Part shown: piece after piece, positions 1-12,268 of the stretch | Numbering within the stretch: position 1 is the stretch's first letter | Layout of the letters: the number at the start of each line of letters is the position of its first letter | Assembly (NCBI RefSeq): GCF_014207095.1 | Contig: NZ_JACHBG010000022.1 | Span: 1-64,000 of the forward strand | DNA from: Martinezella lusitana | GTDB taxonomy: Bacteria > Pseudomonadota > Alphaproteobacteria > Rhizobiales > Rhizobiaceae | Direction: 5' to 3' | DNA length: 64,000 nt | Position numbers and translations under genes: made by a program | The notes under the pieces: generated by a model | The model's input: the letters and a program-made list of their open reading frames with translations, nothing else | What the model was told of the DNA's origin: nothing | Databases searched by the model: none

Positions 1-436
1 AAGGAAACACTAGAGCGAAGGTCTTCGTCGCCAGCAGCGCCGCCGCCCTCGTCAGTGATCGGGCTTATAGACCCTACCCATCGAACTAGTCAACAGCCCG
101 ATTTTGAAAAATCTCGAAAAAGAGATAAGCGATTGATTTTTATGAAACAATTATGACGCTCCTTCGAATTGGCCGAGATGGCTGGCTGGAACACCCGGAT
201 ATCCCCCTTTTTTTGCTGGTCGAAGCCCTTGAAAGCCCCCGCAGCGCGCGGAAAGACCTGACAATGACGAGGATTGCACCTCCCCGGATCATGCATTCCG
301 CCCGTATGCATTTCATGCAAACGGCACTTTGCAAGCGCAAAATACGGTGGCCAGATTTGACTCCCCTGTCATAAATATGCACATCTTCGCCCCCAGCCTG
401 CGGCTCGCATATAGAAGGAAGCGGATCTCGATCGGC
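1..436. other. left-edge intergenic region, no gene called
   Basis: No reading frame here has a plausible start, ribosome site and protein-like composition. The short ORFs on both strands are low-complexity shadows. The stretch around 100-150 is AT-rich compared with the rest and probably holds the promoter of the M23 peptidase gene that follows. A gene reading leftwards off the edge may begin near position 60, but nothing is recognisable. Confidence 0.5.
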
Positions 437-2377
437 ATGATAACGGACAAGATGATGCTCCGATCGCTCGGCAACGAGCCGCCGATCCTGGCCGATGGCA
501 GGCGAGCTCCGGACCGGCGCGAGGTTTCCTTGCGATGGCTTTCCGGCACCTTCCTCACGGGTGTCACCTCGAGCATACTCATGGGTGTCGCCTTGTTCGC
601 AGCGCTCGACGGACGCCAGCAATTGGCCATCCCGGCCGAGGCCTATGCGACAACGGACAATCATAATGCCACGGATAATCAGGTTACGCGCGGCGGTCGC
701 CTGATCTCGAGAACGATCGCCTCGAAGCCTTCCGACCGTAACATCCTCGAGGTATCGACCGTGGTGCGCGACGGCGACAAGGAAGTGGTGCGCCGCCAGC
801 CCTTCGCACATGTGAAGATCGCACTCGCGACCAATCGCGTCGCCAGTGAAAGCTATCCGCCCTTCGATCCCCTGGCGATCTTTTCCGCCGACGAGAACAT
901 ACCCCCGCCCGCCAATCGCACCGGGGCGATCTATGGATCGGATGTGGAATCCGAGGTCAGCCTGAAAACCATAAGCTTTCCGACCAAAGACATTCCCTTC
1001 CAGCTCGCCGGCTCCATGTCGCGCGAGGAGGTCGAGGAAAACGTGCGTTCCAACGGCTCGGTCCTTGCCGACAGCAACACCCAGGTCTCGGCACTGTATT
1101 ATGTGGATCCACGCCGCTTTGCCAATGATGACGACGACGTCGATCTGACGGCCGGGCTGGCGGCCCGCATCGTCGAGGAAAACATGTCCGTCTCCGCGTC
1201 GCAGGCGGTGACCGCGCAGACCGAAGAATTCGCCGACGACATCATCCCTGTCAGGCAGAACATGCCGATCGCCACGGCGCTGACTAATTCCGGCTACCCG
1301 AAGGCCGACGCCGACAGCATCAGCGCCAAAATCCTGCCGGTCTTCGGCTCGTCCGACGTATCTTCAGGCGATGTGCTTCGTATCGGCATCCTGCAGAAGG
1401 GCGAGCAGGCCAAGATCATTCGCGCCAGTATCTATCGTGGCACCAAGCATCTGCTGACCATTGCGCAGAACGACCGCGGCGACTTCATCGCCGGCAGCGC
1501 GCCGCCCATGCTTGACGCCATAGCCACCGCTTTCGATAACGACGCGCCGGTTCTGACGGCCGGACGAGATCTGCCGAGCGTCTATGACGGCATCTATCGC
1601 GCTGCACTTTCCTACGGCATGAGCAAGGAAATGATAGCGCAGGTCGTCAAGTTGCTCGCGAGCAATGTCGACTTCCAGGCCCAGCTTAAACCAACGGATT
1701 CGCTTGAAGCCTTCTTCTCGGTCGCGGATAGCAAGGGACAGGCGACGGCTGATTCCGAGCTGCTCTACGTCAACGCCAAGTTCGGCGATACCGTGACGCG
1801 CTTCTATCGCTTCGAGGATCCGACAGATCATTCGATCGACTATTTCGACGAGGCCGGCAAGAGCATCAGGCAGTTCCTGCTGCGCAACCCGGTTCCGACG
1901 GGCATCTTCAAATCCGGATTCGGCATGCGGCGCCACCCCATTCTCGGCTTTGCCCGCATGCATACCGGCGTCGATTGGTCCGCACCGCGCGGAACGCCGA
2001 TCATCGCCGCCGGCAACGGTATCGTCGAAAAGGCCGGCTGGGATTCCGGTGGCTTCGGCAACCAGACGCTGATCCGCCACGCGAATGGTTACGTCTCCTC
2101 CTACAATCACCAGAGCGCCATCGCCAAAGGCGTCACACCCGGCGCGAAGGTAGTGCAGGGCCAGGTGATCGGCTTCATCGGTTCGACGGGTCTCGCGACC
2201 GGCCCTCACCTGCACTATGAGCTGATCGTCAACGGCACCAAGGTCGACCCCTTGCGCATTCGCCTTCCCGGCGGCAAGTCGCTCGACGGCGAAGCTCTCG
2301 CCAAGTTCCAGGAAGAGCGCAAGCGCATCGACACGCTGCTCAGCGACGACAAGACGAAACAGGTTGCCAGCAAGTAG
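437..2377 (+). CDS. M23 family metallopeptidase, membrane-anchored
   Basis: A 646-residue protein with a short cytoplasmic N-terminus, one membrane segment at about residues 35-57, a long periplasmic middle region and a C-terminal peptidase_M23 (LytM) domain at about residues 485-600. Zinc ligands are visible as MHTGVDW (H and D, about residue 513) and HLHYE (about residue 590), so it looks catalytically intact. M23 enzymes cleave peptidoglycan cross-bridges. The middle region resembles other large rhizobial M23 proteins. The frame is open back to 329. I chose ATG 437 because it is followed by a typical cytoplasmic segment, with a purine-rich AGAAGGAAG upstream, but the spacing is long and ATG 377 is possible. 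It converges with clpB. Confidence 0.85.
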   Translation: MITDKMMLRSLGNEPPILADGRRAPDRREVSLRWLSGTFLTGVTSSILMGVALFAALDGRQQLAIPAEAYATTDNHNATDNQVTRGGRLISRTIASKPSDRNILEVSTVVRDGDKEVVRRQPFAHVKIALATNRVASESYPPFDPLAIFSADENIPPPANRTGAIYGSDVESEVSLKTISFPTKDIPFQLAGSMSREEVEENVRSNGSVLADSNTQVSALYYVDPRRFANDDDDVDLTAGLAARIVEENMSVSASQAVTAQTEEFADDIIPVRQNMPIATALTNSGYPKADADSISAKILPVFGSSDVSSGDVLRIGILQKGEQAKIIRASIYRGTKHLLTIAQNDRGDFIAGSAPPMLDAIATAFDNDAPVLTAGRDLPSVYDGIYRAALSYGMSKEMIAQVVKLLASNVDFQAQLKPTDSLEAFFSVADSKGQATADSELLYVNAKFGDTVTRFYRFEDPTDHSIDYFDEAGKSIRQFLLRNPVPTGIFKSGFGMRRHPILGFARMHTGVDWSAPRGTPIIAAGNGIVEKAGWDSGGFGNQTLIRHANGYVSSYNHQSAIAKGVTPGAKVVQGQVIGFIGSTGLATGPHLHYELIVNGTKVDPLRIRLPGGKSLDGEALAKFQEERKRIDTLLSDDKTKQVASK

Positions 2378-2441
2378 TCGCGCCGTTCGTTTTGGCGCCG
2401 ACCGGCTCTGATACGGTGATTTCGAAACAGACCCGGAAAAG

Positions 2442-2468
2442 AATGGCGACCCAAGGGCCGCCATTTGT
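2442..2468. terminator. bidirectional terminator between M23 gene and clpB
   Basis: AATGGCG pairs with CGCCATT (42-48 with 59-65), then one mismatch, then CCC with GGG around an AA loop. A T-rich tail follows on the plus strand and an A-rich flank precedes it. It lies in the gap between two convergent genes, as expected for a shared terminator. Confidence 0.6.
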
Positions 2469-2490
2469 GTTCATCAGGACATCGCCAGCA

Positions 2491-5091
<2,601 letters not shown>

Positions 5092-5210
5092 ATTAGACCT
5101 CCATGGATCGTCCTGCCCGGAACGGCGCAGATCGATGATTGAGATAGAGCCCCCTCAAGAGGCAGGCCCGGCCTTGTCGCCATTGGGATTTGCGGCAAGG
5201 CAGCTGAGCA

Positions 5211-5243
5211 GAATATGGGAGGGTCGCTTGAAAGTTTAAAGGG
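5211..5243 (-). promoter_or_regulatory. candidate RpoH (sigma-32) promoter of clpB
   Basis: On the minus strand CCCTTTAAA (5243-5235) and CCCATATTC (5219-5211) are separated by 15 nt. This closely matches the heat-shock pattern CCCTTGAA / CCCCATNT. It lies about 120 bp upstream of the clpB start, a classical RpoH target. No mapping data are available. Confidence 0.55.
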
Positions 5244-5349
5244 TGAGAAAAGCGAAAAAAGACAGCAATTTTACGAACAACGCAGCAGCGACAAGAGGTT
5301 GGAAACAACCCGCGTCAGCGGGATCAGCAGTCGACAACAAGCGCGGGAA

Positions 5350-5386
5350 CAAAAAACGAGACCGGCAGCATTCGGCGCTGCCGGTC
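5350..5386 (-). terminator. terminator after the DUF4167 gene
   Basis: GACCGGCAGC pairs with GCTGCCGGTC (plus-strand 5360-5369 and 5377-5386) with a 7-nt loop. Read on the minus strand it is followed by TCGTTTTTT. It sits just downstream of the DUF4167 gene and upstream of the clpB promoter, separating the two transcripts. Confidence 0.8.
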
Positions 5387-5427
5387 CCGTTTGGGTATCC
5401 AATCGTCTCTCAGGAATGGAGAGAGGA

Positions 5428-6120
5428 TTATTCCGAGGTGGCGTCTGCCAAAGCTGGGGCTTCGTCCGAGGCGCCCTCACCCTGGCCTTCCGCATCACCG
5501 GCCGTGCGACGCGGCTGGCGGCGCGGACGGCTGCCGGCATTGCGGCGGCGCGGCTGACGCTCGGTCGCTGCGGCAGGCGTCTCTTCTTCGATCGCGACTT
5601 CGGCAGGGATGCCTTCTATCACCGGCTGCGGGCCGGTGCCATCGATGACATCAGGCTCGGGAGCCGGTACCGGTGCTGCTGCAGCCGGAGCGGGCTGATG
5701 ACGCGGCGGACGCGGTGCCATCTGCGGCTGGTCGTCGACCTCGCCACCATCGATATCATCGATGTCGCGGTCGGCTGCGTCACGCTCATTGTAATTGTGG
5801 TGTTCGTCGCGCTGATAGCGCTCCTGCATCTGCGCCTGGGCGCTGGCAATGATGCGGTTATAGTGCTCGGCATGCTGAAGGTAGTTTTCAGCCATGACGC
5901 GGTCGCCGGAGCTTTGAGCATCGCGGGCCAAAGCCGCATACTTCTCGGCGATATGCTGAGCGGTTCCGCGGATCTTCACATCGGGACCGGAGCTGTCGTA
6001 GGTTCTGGTCAGCGGGTTGGAGCCCTTGCGGTTGAAATTATTGTTGTTATTTCCGCCGCCACCGCCGCCGTTGTTGTTACCACGCCCCCGACCGCGCTTA
6101 TTCTGCTGTCCTGGCCTCAT
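5428..6120 (-). CDS. DUF4167 domain protein with RG/N-rich N-terminus
   Basis: A 230-residue protein starting MRPGQQNKRGRGRG, followed by runs of Asn and Gly (about residues 12-28), a short conserved helical DUF4167 segment (about 30-105: IRGTAQHIAEKYAALARDAQ and on) and an Ala/Pro/Arg-rich tail that looks disordered. The family is typical of alphaproteobacteria and its function is unknown to me. The RGR/NNN start and the Arg-rich end suggest nucleic-acid binding. It follows prmC in the same direction, so a link to translation is possible. An upstream in-frame extension to 6219 exists, but ATG 6120 has GGTGAAGGATCT directly before it and matches the usual start of the family. Confidence 0.85.
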   Translation of the reverse strand: MRPGQQNKRGRGRGNNNGGGGGGNNNNNFNRKGSNPLTRTYDSSGPDVKIRGTAQHIAEKYAALARDAQSSGDRVMAENYLQHAEHYNRIIASAQAQMQERYQRDEHHNYNERDAADRDIDDIDGGEVDDQPQMAPRPPRHQPAPAAAAPVPAPEPDVIDGTGPQPVIEGIPAEVAIEEETPAAATERQPRRRNAGSRPRRQPRRTAGDAEGQGEGASDEAPALADATSE

Positions 6121-6472
6121 AGATCCTTCACCTGAATTCTCTTCGTTGGGATAAAATTCATACACGACACCTGCCGCCGCGGTTCGGACTTTCCCGAAAC
6201 CAGGGCCTGCGTGCCGCAAGCAAACTGCGCTTTAAGCGCCGGTCTGCCGCTCGACTACGTCAGATTAACTGATCACGCATTGGGTTATCTTCAACCTTTG
6301 ACACTCTTACCAAAGAGCGGATCCCCGAGGCTGTCCAAGATAGGCGAATCGTCTCGCCTATTCCCAGCCGCCCAACACGTGAGCGCAACCTATATCGCTT
6401 CCTCAGGAAATCCAAGCTTTTTCTTCGCGATAACAATAAGGATCTCACAAATCTGCAGCAAAATGTCGCGTT
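6121..6472. other. intergenic gap upstream of the DUF4167 gene
   Basis: No gene is supported here. The DUF4167 promoter should lie in this region on the minus strand. The 6320-6470 part is less GC-rich than its surroundings and leads into the repeat element at 6473. Confidence 0.4.
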
Positions 6473-6586
6473 AGAACATGATGCCGAAAAGCGTTAGCGG
6501 TTTTCGAACGACATTATGCTCTGCTTCTTTGTTTCTAGAACGGATTCAGATTTTAGGTCGAACAGATCTAAAATCATCCGGCTCTA
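6473..6586. repeat. intergenic hairpin element, family A, copy 1
   Basis: A two-hairpin element about 112 nt long. The first arm begins GAACATGATGCCGAAAA and returns as TTTTCGAACGACATTATGCTC. The second has ATTTTAGGTC pairing with GATCTAAAAT inside an outer TAGAAC/GGCTCTAG stem. It is a diverged copy of the intact element at 22023-22133. Its right end (CTCTAG) contains the TAG stop codon of prmC read on the minus strand (6584-6586). Confidence 0.85.
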
Positions 6587-7459
6587 GTGACGAAACTCAA
6601 ACACAAGCACCCGGTCGTTCTGGCCGTAGTCACGAACTGCTTCGAGAAGGAGAAATCCTGCTCCTTCAAAAACCGAAGTCACCGTTTCACGCTGATCGTA
6701 GCCGATCTCTACTCCTAACATTCCATTGGGGTGCAGAAACCGCGCCGCATCTTTTGCGATCGCCCGATATGCATCCAGCCCATCAAGGCCCCCGTCAAGG
6801 GCCGCGGGAGGATCGAAATCCTTTACTTCTGGAGCGAGAGTGGAAATGACACTGGACGCAATATAGGGCGGATTTGAGACAATCACATGAAATCGTTCGT
6901 GGATGGCTTCAAACCAGCTTCCATGCACAGTCGTAAACCGCGCCGCCAGTCCATTTCGCTCTGCGTTCCCGCGAGCAGTCTCCAGCGCTTCGCTGGAAAT
7001 ATCGGAACCGACACCCGTCGCTTGCGGGCATTCATGAAGAAGAGCCAAACAGATGGCTCCCGTTCCCGTTCCGATATCCAATATGTGGACATTGCCGACT
7101 TCAGATTCAAGCCGCCTGACATGCGGAAGTATCGTATCGACGAGAATTTCCGTATCGGGCCGGGGTTCAAGCGTTGCCGGGGACAGCCGCAAAGGCAACC
7201 CGTAGAATTCACGCTCACCGAGGATCCGATGGACCGGCTCGTGATTGAGCCGGCGGCCGATTGCCGTCCGAGCCTGCTCGACAACAGCGGGCTGCACCGC
7301 ATCGGAACTGCACGTCACAAGCTCGGTGGACGAGAGATGCAGAAGACCGCCGACAAGGATGCGGGCTTCGGTGGCGGGATCGTCGAGATCGGCCTCGGCA
7401 AAGCGGGCCCGCACCTCCTGCAGGAGCCCCGCGACGGTCGACCCCTGCCCGCGGCTCAT
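6584..7459 (-). CDS. prmC: peptide chain release factor N(5)-glutamine methyltransferase PrmC
   Basis: A 291-residue SAM-dependent methyltransferase that methylates the Gln of the GGQ motif in release factors RF1 and RF2. It has an N-terminal helical substrate-binding domain (about 1-90), a SAM motif ILDIGTGTGAICLALL (about 125) and the catalytic motif NPPY (about 195). The start ATG overlaps the last four bases of prfA (7456-7459), so enzyme and substrate are probably translationally coupled. The stop codon lies inside the end of a family A intergenic repeat, so the last codons may have been set by that element. Confidence 0.95.
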   Translation of the reverse strand: MSRGQGSTVAGLLQEVRARFAEADLDDPATEARILVGGLLHLSSTELVTCSSDAVQPAVVEQARTAIGRRLNHEPVHRILGEREFYGLPLRLSPATLEPRPDTEILVDTILPHVRRLESEVGNVHILDIGTGTGAICLALLHECPQATGVGSDISSEALETARGNAERNGLAARFTTVHGSWFEAIHERFHVIVSNPPYIASSVISTLAPEVKDFDPPAALDGGLDGLDAYRAIAKDAARFLHPNGMLGVEIGYDQRETVTSVFEGAGFLLLEAVRDYGQNDRVLVFEFRH

Positions 7460-8535
7460 GCCTGTTCACCGAGCTGAGCGAGCTGGCTCGCCTGGAAATC
7501 CGCCAGAAGCGCATCGACCACTTCGTCGATTTCGCCTTCCATCATCCGGTCGAGCTTATAGAGCGTCAGGTTGATGCGGTGGTCGGTAACGCGGCCCTGC
7601 GGAAAGTTATAGGTGCGGATGCGCTCGGAGCGGTCGCCCGAGCCGACCTGGCTCTTGCGGTCGGCGGAACGTTCGCTGTCGGCGCGCTGACGCTCCATGT
7701 CGAACAGGCGCGAGCGCAAGACCTGCATTGCCTTAGCGCGGTTCTGGTGCTGCGACTTTTCCGAACTCGTCACCACGATCCCCGACGGAATGTGGGTGAT
7801 GCGCACCGCCGAGTCGGTGGTGTTGACGTGCTGACCGCCGGCGCCGGAGGAGCGCATCGTGTCGATACGGATATCCTCGGGCCGGATATCGATATCGATT
7901 TCTTCGGCCTCGGGCAGCACGGCGACGGTTGCCGCTGAAGTATGAATGCGGCCGCCAGCTTCGGTTTCCGGTACGCGCTGAACGCGATGAACGCCGGACT
8001 CGAATTTCAGCCGGGAGAACACGCCCTTGCCGCTGATCGTCGCGATGATTTCCTTGTACCCGCCCGCTTCGCCCTCGCTGGAGGAAAGAACTTCCACCTT
8101 CCAGCCGTTGCTGCCGGCAAAGCGCTCATACATGCGAAAGAGATCGCCGGCGAAGAGGGCGGCCTCGGAACCGCCCGTACCGGCGCGAATTTCCAGAATG
8201 GCGCTTTTTTCGTCGGCCGCGTCCTTCGGCAGCAGCAAGATCTGCATTTCCTGTTCGAGCGACGCGATACGCTCTTTCACCTCAGGCAGCTCCATCTCGG
8301 CGAGATCGCGCATTTCGCGGTCCACCGATTTGTCGGCGAGCATGACGTCAAGATCGGCAGCTTCGGCAAGGGCGCGTTCGTAGTCACGGATCTTGGTAAC
8401 GACCGGCTGCAGTTCGGAATATTCGGAAGCAAGCTTCACATAGACGTCCGCGGCAGGGCCGGCAGACATGCGCGCTTCGATTTCGCCGAATCGACGCTCG
8501 AGTTCACGCATTTTTTCAACGGGGAGCTTCGCCAC
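7456..8535 (-). CDS. prfA: peptide chain release factor 1
   Basis: A 359-residue class I release factor that reads UAA and UAG. The GGQ catalytic loop is visible as GAGGQHVNTTDSAVR (about residue 230), preceded by the codon-recognition region VQRVPETEAGGRIHTSA, where the PxT tripeptide is PET. The length is normal. It overlaps prmC by four bases and follows ptsP after about 90 bases. Note that several genes in this window end in TAG or TAA, the codons this protein reads, within repeat elements. Confidence 0.97.
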   Translation of the reverse strand: MAKLPVEKMRELERRFGEIEARMSAGPAADVYVKLASEYSELQPVVTKIRDYERALAEAADLDVMLADKSVDREMRDLAEMELPEVKERIASLEQEMQILLLPKDAADEKSAILEIRAGTGGSEAALFAGDLFRMYERFAGSNGWKVEVLSSSEGEAGGYKEIIATISGKGVFSRLKFESGVHRVQRVPETEAGGRIHTSAATVAVLPEAEEIDIDIRPEDIRIDTMRSSGAGGQHVNTTDSAVRITHIPSGIVVTSSEKSQHQNRAKAMQVLRSRLFDMERQRADSERSADRKSQVGSGDRSERIRTYNFPQGRVTDHRINLTLYKLDRMMEGEIDEVVDALLADFQASQLAQLGEQA

Positions 8536-8625
8536 CCTCTACTCCAATTCTTCTTATTATGTCTGTTGTGATGTTCCGCGCATGATCTCGTCCGCAAACC
8601 GCTGTGTGCCTTACGGGATCCCACG

Positions 8626-10893
8626 CTAAAGCGGAATATTGTGGCTCTCGGCAAAGCGGGCAAGAATATCGCGCATCGAGGTCGTCGGACGCTTGTCGTT
8701 CAGCGCTTCTTCCATGACCTCGGACAAAGCTTTGAGATCGAGCCCCATAAGCATCGCCTTCACCGGACCGATAGAGGCCGGCGACATCGAAACCGAACGG
8801 AAGCCGATGCCAAGCAGCGCCATGGCGGAAATCGTCTTGCCGGCAAGTTCACCGCAAAGCGTCACCGGCGTCTTGTTGCGCTCGCCGGCCCGCACGATAT
8901 CGCGGAGAATGCGCAGGAACGGCCGCTCTAGCGGGTCGAAGCGATCCGAGACGCGGGCATTGCCGCGATCCACCGCCATCGAGAATTGGAATAGATCGTT
9001 GGAGCCGACCGAGACGAAATCGACCTCGGCCATCAGCTCGTCCAGCTGCCACAACAGCGCCGGGACTTCCAGCATCGCACCGAACTGCAGCTTGCGCGGC
9101 AGGCTATGCCCGAAGCGCGAGAGATGCTGCACCTCCTTCTGCAACAGCTCGCGCACGGCCCTGATCTCGGAGACCTCGGTGACCATCGGCACCATCATCT
9201 TCAACTCGTTGTCGGCCGAGGCCTTCAGCATGGCGCGCAGCTGCGTGCGCAGCAGGCCAGGGCGATCGAGTGAGAGACGGATGGCACGCCAGCCGAGCGC
9301 CGGGTTTTCTTCCTCGTGTGCGCGAAAATAGGGAACGACCTTATCGCCGCCAATATCGAGCGTCCGGAAGGTGACGACACGCCCACCCGCCTGCTTCATC
9401 ACGTTACGATAGAAGATTTCCTGTTCTTCCGCCTTCGGCATGGTCGAGGCGATCATGAACTGTAGCTCGGTGCGAAACAGGCCGATCCCTTCTGCGCCGG
9501 ATTCGGCAAGCTGCGGCAGATCGACCAGCAGGCCGGCATTCATCAGCAGCGAAATGCGCTGCCCATCCTTGGTGACAGGCTCGACCGATCGCAGGGCACG
9601 GAATTGCTCCTGCCGGCGGGCGCGGAAACGCACCTTTTCCTCGTAGGAACGCTGATGATCGGCCATCGGCCGAAGATGCACATGGCCGCCATCGCCATCG
9701 ATGATGACCGAATCGCCGTTTTCGGCCAGCGCGACAATCCCGGTCGCCTGACCGATGACCGGAATGCCCATGGCGCGCGCAACGATGACGACATGGCTCG
9801 TAACCGCGCCTTCTTCGAGCACCAGACCGCGAATATTGGCTCTGGGATAGTCGAGCAGTTCGGCCGCACCCATGGCACGCGCGAAAATGATCGCGTCGTT
9901 CGGGAAGCCTTCGGCACTCGTGCGGCCGGAATAACCGATGAGCTGCCTCAGCAAACGGTTCGCCAGATCCTCGAAATCGTGCATGCGCTCGCGAAGATAG
10001 GGATCGGTCAGGCGCATCATGCGCGCCTTGGTATCGCTCTGCACCTTTTCGACGGCTGCTTCCGCCGTCAGGCCGTTGCGAACGGCTTCTTCCAGCTTAC
10101 GCACCCAGCCCTGGTCATGCGCGAACATGCGATAGGTCTCAAGCACCTCGCGATGTTCGCCTTCCATGGACACGTCGCGACGCGAGAGCATGTCGTCGAT
10201 CGAGATGCGCAGCGAGCCGAGGGCTTCCGCCAGACGGCCGATTTCCTTGTCCGCATCCTCATTCAGCAGGTTGGTGACGACGATGCGCGGCTCATGCAGC
10301 ACGACATAGCCGAGGCCGATGCCTTCATTGTAACTGTCGCCGTCGATGGTGACGGAACGCGTCAGATCGAGCTCGAGGCCTGGCTTGGTGATCTTCTTCA
10401 GCTCGCCAGTGGCGATCATTTCGGCCAGCACCATGGCCGTCGTCTCAAGCGCCTCCAGCTCTTCCTCGCGATAATTCCGGCTCGCCTTGTTCTGCACGAC
10501 GAGAACGCCGAGCGACCGGCCGGTGCGCAGAATCGGCACGCCGAGGAAGGAGTGATAAATTTCTTCGCCGGTTTCCGGCAGGTAGCGGAAGGCGGGATGC
10601 GATTGCGCGTCGGACAGGTTAAGCGGTTGGGCGGACGCGGCAATCGTACCGACGAGACCCTGACCCATCTTCAATTGCGAGAGGTGGACGGCTTCCTTGT
10701 TCAGGCCCTCGGTCGCATAGAGCTCGAGCACACCGTCGGAGCGCAGCACGTAGACCGAGCACACTTCGGCGACCATGTTGCCGGCAATCTGTCGAACGAT
10801 CCGGTCAAGGCGCTCCTGCGGCTCCAGCGGCTCCGCCATAAGTTCGCGCAGCCGCTTGAGCAGAACGCGTGGACCGCCGGATAGGTCTCTCAT
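8626..10893 (-). CDS. ptsP: phosphoenolpyruvate-protein phosphotransferase PtsP (EI-Ntr)
   Basis: A 755-residue first enzyme of the nitrogen-related phosphotransferase system. An N-terminal GAF domain (about 20-165) precedes the EI N-terminal domain, the phosphohistidine swivelling domain with active His in GAVTSHVVIVARAMGIP (about 360) and the C-terminal PEP-binding barrel (about 430-740), where SVGSNDLFQFSMAVDR is recognisable. It passes phosphate from PEP to NPr and then EIIA-Ntr, which in rhizobia signals nitrogen and potassium status. It lies between lysC and prfA on the same strand, an order common in Rhizobiales. Confidence 0.95.
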   Translation of the reverse strand: MRDLSGGPRVLLKRLRELMAEPLEPQERLDRIVRQIAGNMVAEVCSVYVLRSDGVLELYATEGLNKEAVHLSQLKMGQGLVGTIAASAQPLNLSDAQSHPAFRYLPETGEEIYHSFLGVPILRTGRSLGVLVVQNKASRNYREEELEALETTAMVLAEMIATGELKKITKPGLELDLTRSVTIDGDSYNEGIGLGYVVLHEPRIVVTNLLNEDADKEIGRLAEALGSLRISIDDMLSRRDVSMEGEHREVLETYRMFAHDQGWVRKLEEAVRNGLTAEAAVEKVQSDTKARMMRLTDPYLRERMHDFEDLANRLLRQLIGYSGRTSAEGFPNDAIIFARAMGAAELLDYPRANIRGLVLEEGAVTSHVVIVARAMGIPVIGQATGIVALAENGDSVIIDGDGGHVHLRPMADHQRSYEEKVRFRARRQEQFRALRSVEPVTKDGQRISLLMNAGLLVDLPQLAESGAEGIGLFRTELQFMIASTMPKAEEQEIFYRNVMKQAGGRVVTFRTLDIGGDKVVPYFRAHEEENPALGWRAIRLSLDRPGLLRTQLRAMLKASADNELKMMVPMVTEVSEIRAVRELLQKEVQHLSRFGHSLPRKLQFGAMLEVPALLWQLDELMAEVDFVSVGSNDLFQFSMAVDRGNARVSDRFDPLERPFLRILRDIVRAGERNKTPVTLCGELAGKTISAMALLGIGFRSVSMSPASIGPVKAMLMGLDLKALSEVMEEALNDKRPTTSMRDILARFAESHNIPL

Positions 10894-10993
10894 TGCGTCT
10901 CTAGCTCCCGAATCAAGATATCATGCCACTCTTGCCCACGTCAGGGCCGGCCGAAACTCGCCTCCGTCACGGTCCGTTGTCAGCAGTCCTGAC

Positions 10994-12268
10994 TCAACTC
11001 TTATCCAGACCGTAGCAGGAATGCAAAGTCCTGACTGCGAGTTCTGCATAAGGACCGTCAATCAGGATGGAAATCTTGATTTCTGACGTCGTAATAGCCT
11101 TGATGTTGATGCCTTTTTCGGCAAGTGCCCGGAAAGCGGTCGCGGCCACGCCTGCATGCGAGCGCATGCCCACGCCGATGACCGAAACTTTCACCAGACC
11201 TGATTCGCTCTGGACGACATCGTAGCCGATCTTTTCCTTGTTCTCGCCGAGAACGCGCAGCGCCTTTTCGGCATCGCCGGAAGGAACCGTGAAGGTCATG
11301 TCGGTCTTGGAGCCGTCCTCGGAAATGTTCTGGACGATCATGTCGACATTGATGTGGCTCTCGGCCAGCGGTCCGAAGATGGCGGCGGAAACGCCCGGCC
11401 GGTCGGCAAGACGGCGCAACGAGATCTGGGCCTCATCCTTGGCATAGGCAATGCCGGTGACTACTTCCTGTTCCACGATTTCATCCTCGTCACAAATCAG
11501 CGTTCCGGGCGGGTTAAGCAGATCGCCCATGCCCGGAGCATCGGGATCCTCGAAAGAAGAGCGCACGAAGGTGCGAACCTTAAAGACCATGGCCAGCTCG
11601 ACCGAACGCACCTGCAGCACCTTGGCGCCGAGAGACGCCATTTCGAGCATTTCCTCGAAGGCGATCTTCTTCAGGCGGCGAGCCTTCGGCTCGATGCGCG
11701 GATCGGTCGTGTAGACACCGTCGACATCGGTGTAGATGTCGCAGCGGTCTGCCTTGACGGCAGCCGCGATCGCAACTGCCGATGTATCGGAGCCGCCGCG
11801 GCCAAGCGTCGAAATACGGTTGTCCGGACCAAGTCCCTGGAAGCCGGCGACGACAGCCACTTGGCCTTCTCCCATGCGACGGACCATCTCCGTGCCGTCG
11901 ATTTCGAGAATGCGGGCCGCGCCGTGAGCATTATCCGTGTGGATCGGAATCTGCCAGCCCTGCCAGGAACGGGCATTGACGCCCATGGCCTGCAGCGCGA
12001 TCGCCAGAAGACCAGACGTCACCTGCTCGCCCGACGCAACGACGGCGTCATATTCGCGCGCATCGTAGATCGAATGATTGGCGCCTGAGACCTTCGGAAT
12101 GTTCTGAACCCAGCCGACCAGCTCGTTGGTCTTGCCGGACATGGCGGAAACGACAACGGCAACCTCGTGGCCGGCGTCGACTTCACGTTTCACATGGCGT
12201 GCGACGTTCTTGATACGGTCCAGATCCGCGACGGAGGTTCCGCCGAATTTCATCACGATGCGTGCCAT
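10994..12268 (-). CDS. lysC: aspartate kinase
   Basis: A 424-residue monofunctional aspartokinase that phosphorylates aspartate at the start of Lys, Thr and Met synthesis. It begins MARIVMKFGGTSVADLDRI, the amino-acid-kinase signature. The catalytic domain runs to about 245 (GRGGSDTSAVAIAAA at about 165) and is followed by two ACT domains (about 265-410) expected to bind Lys/Thr. It is followed by ptsP in the same direction after 100 bases. lysA, the last step of lysine synthesis, also lies in this window at 48.7 kb, far from it. Confidence 0.96.
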   Translation of the reverse strand: MARIVMKFGGTSVADLDRIKNVARHVKREVDAGHEVAVVVSAMSGKTNELVGWVQNIPKVSGANHSIYDAREYDAVVASGEQVTSGLLAIALQAMGVNARSWQGWQIPIHTDNAHGAARILEIDGTEMVRRMGEGQVAVVAGFQGLGPDNRISTLGRGGSDTSAVAIAAAVKADRCDIYTDVDGVYTTDPRIEPKARRLKKIAFEEMLEMASLGAKVLQVRSVELAMVFKVRTFVRSSFEDPDAPGMGDLLNPPGTLICDEDEIVEQEVVTGIAYAKDEAQISLRRLADRPGVSAAIFGPLAESHINVDMIVQNISEDGSKTDMTFTVPSGDAEKALRVLGENKEKIGYDVVQSESGLVKVSVIGVGMRSHAGVAATAFRALAEKGINIKAITTSEIKISILIDGPYAELAVRTLHSCYGLDKS

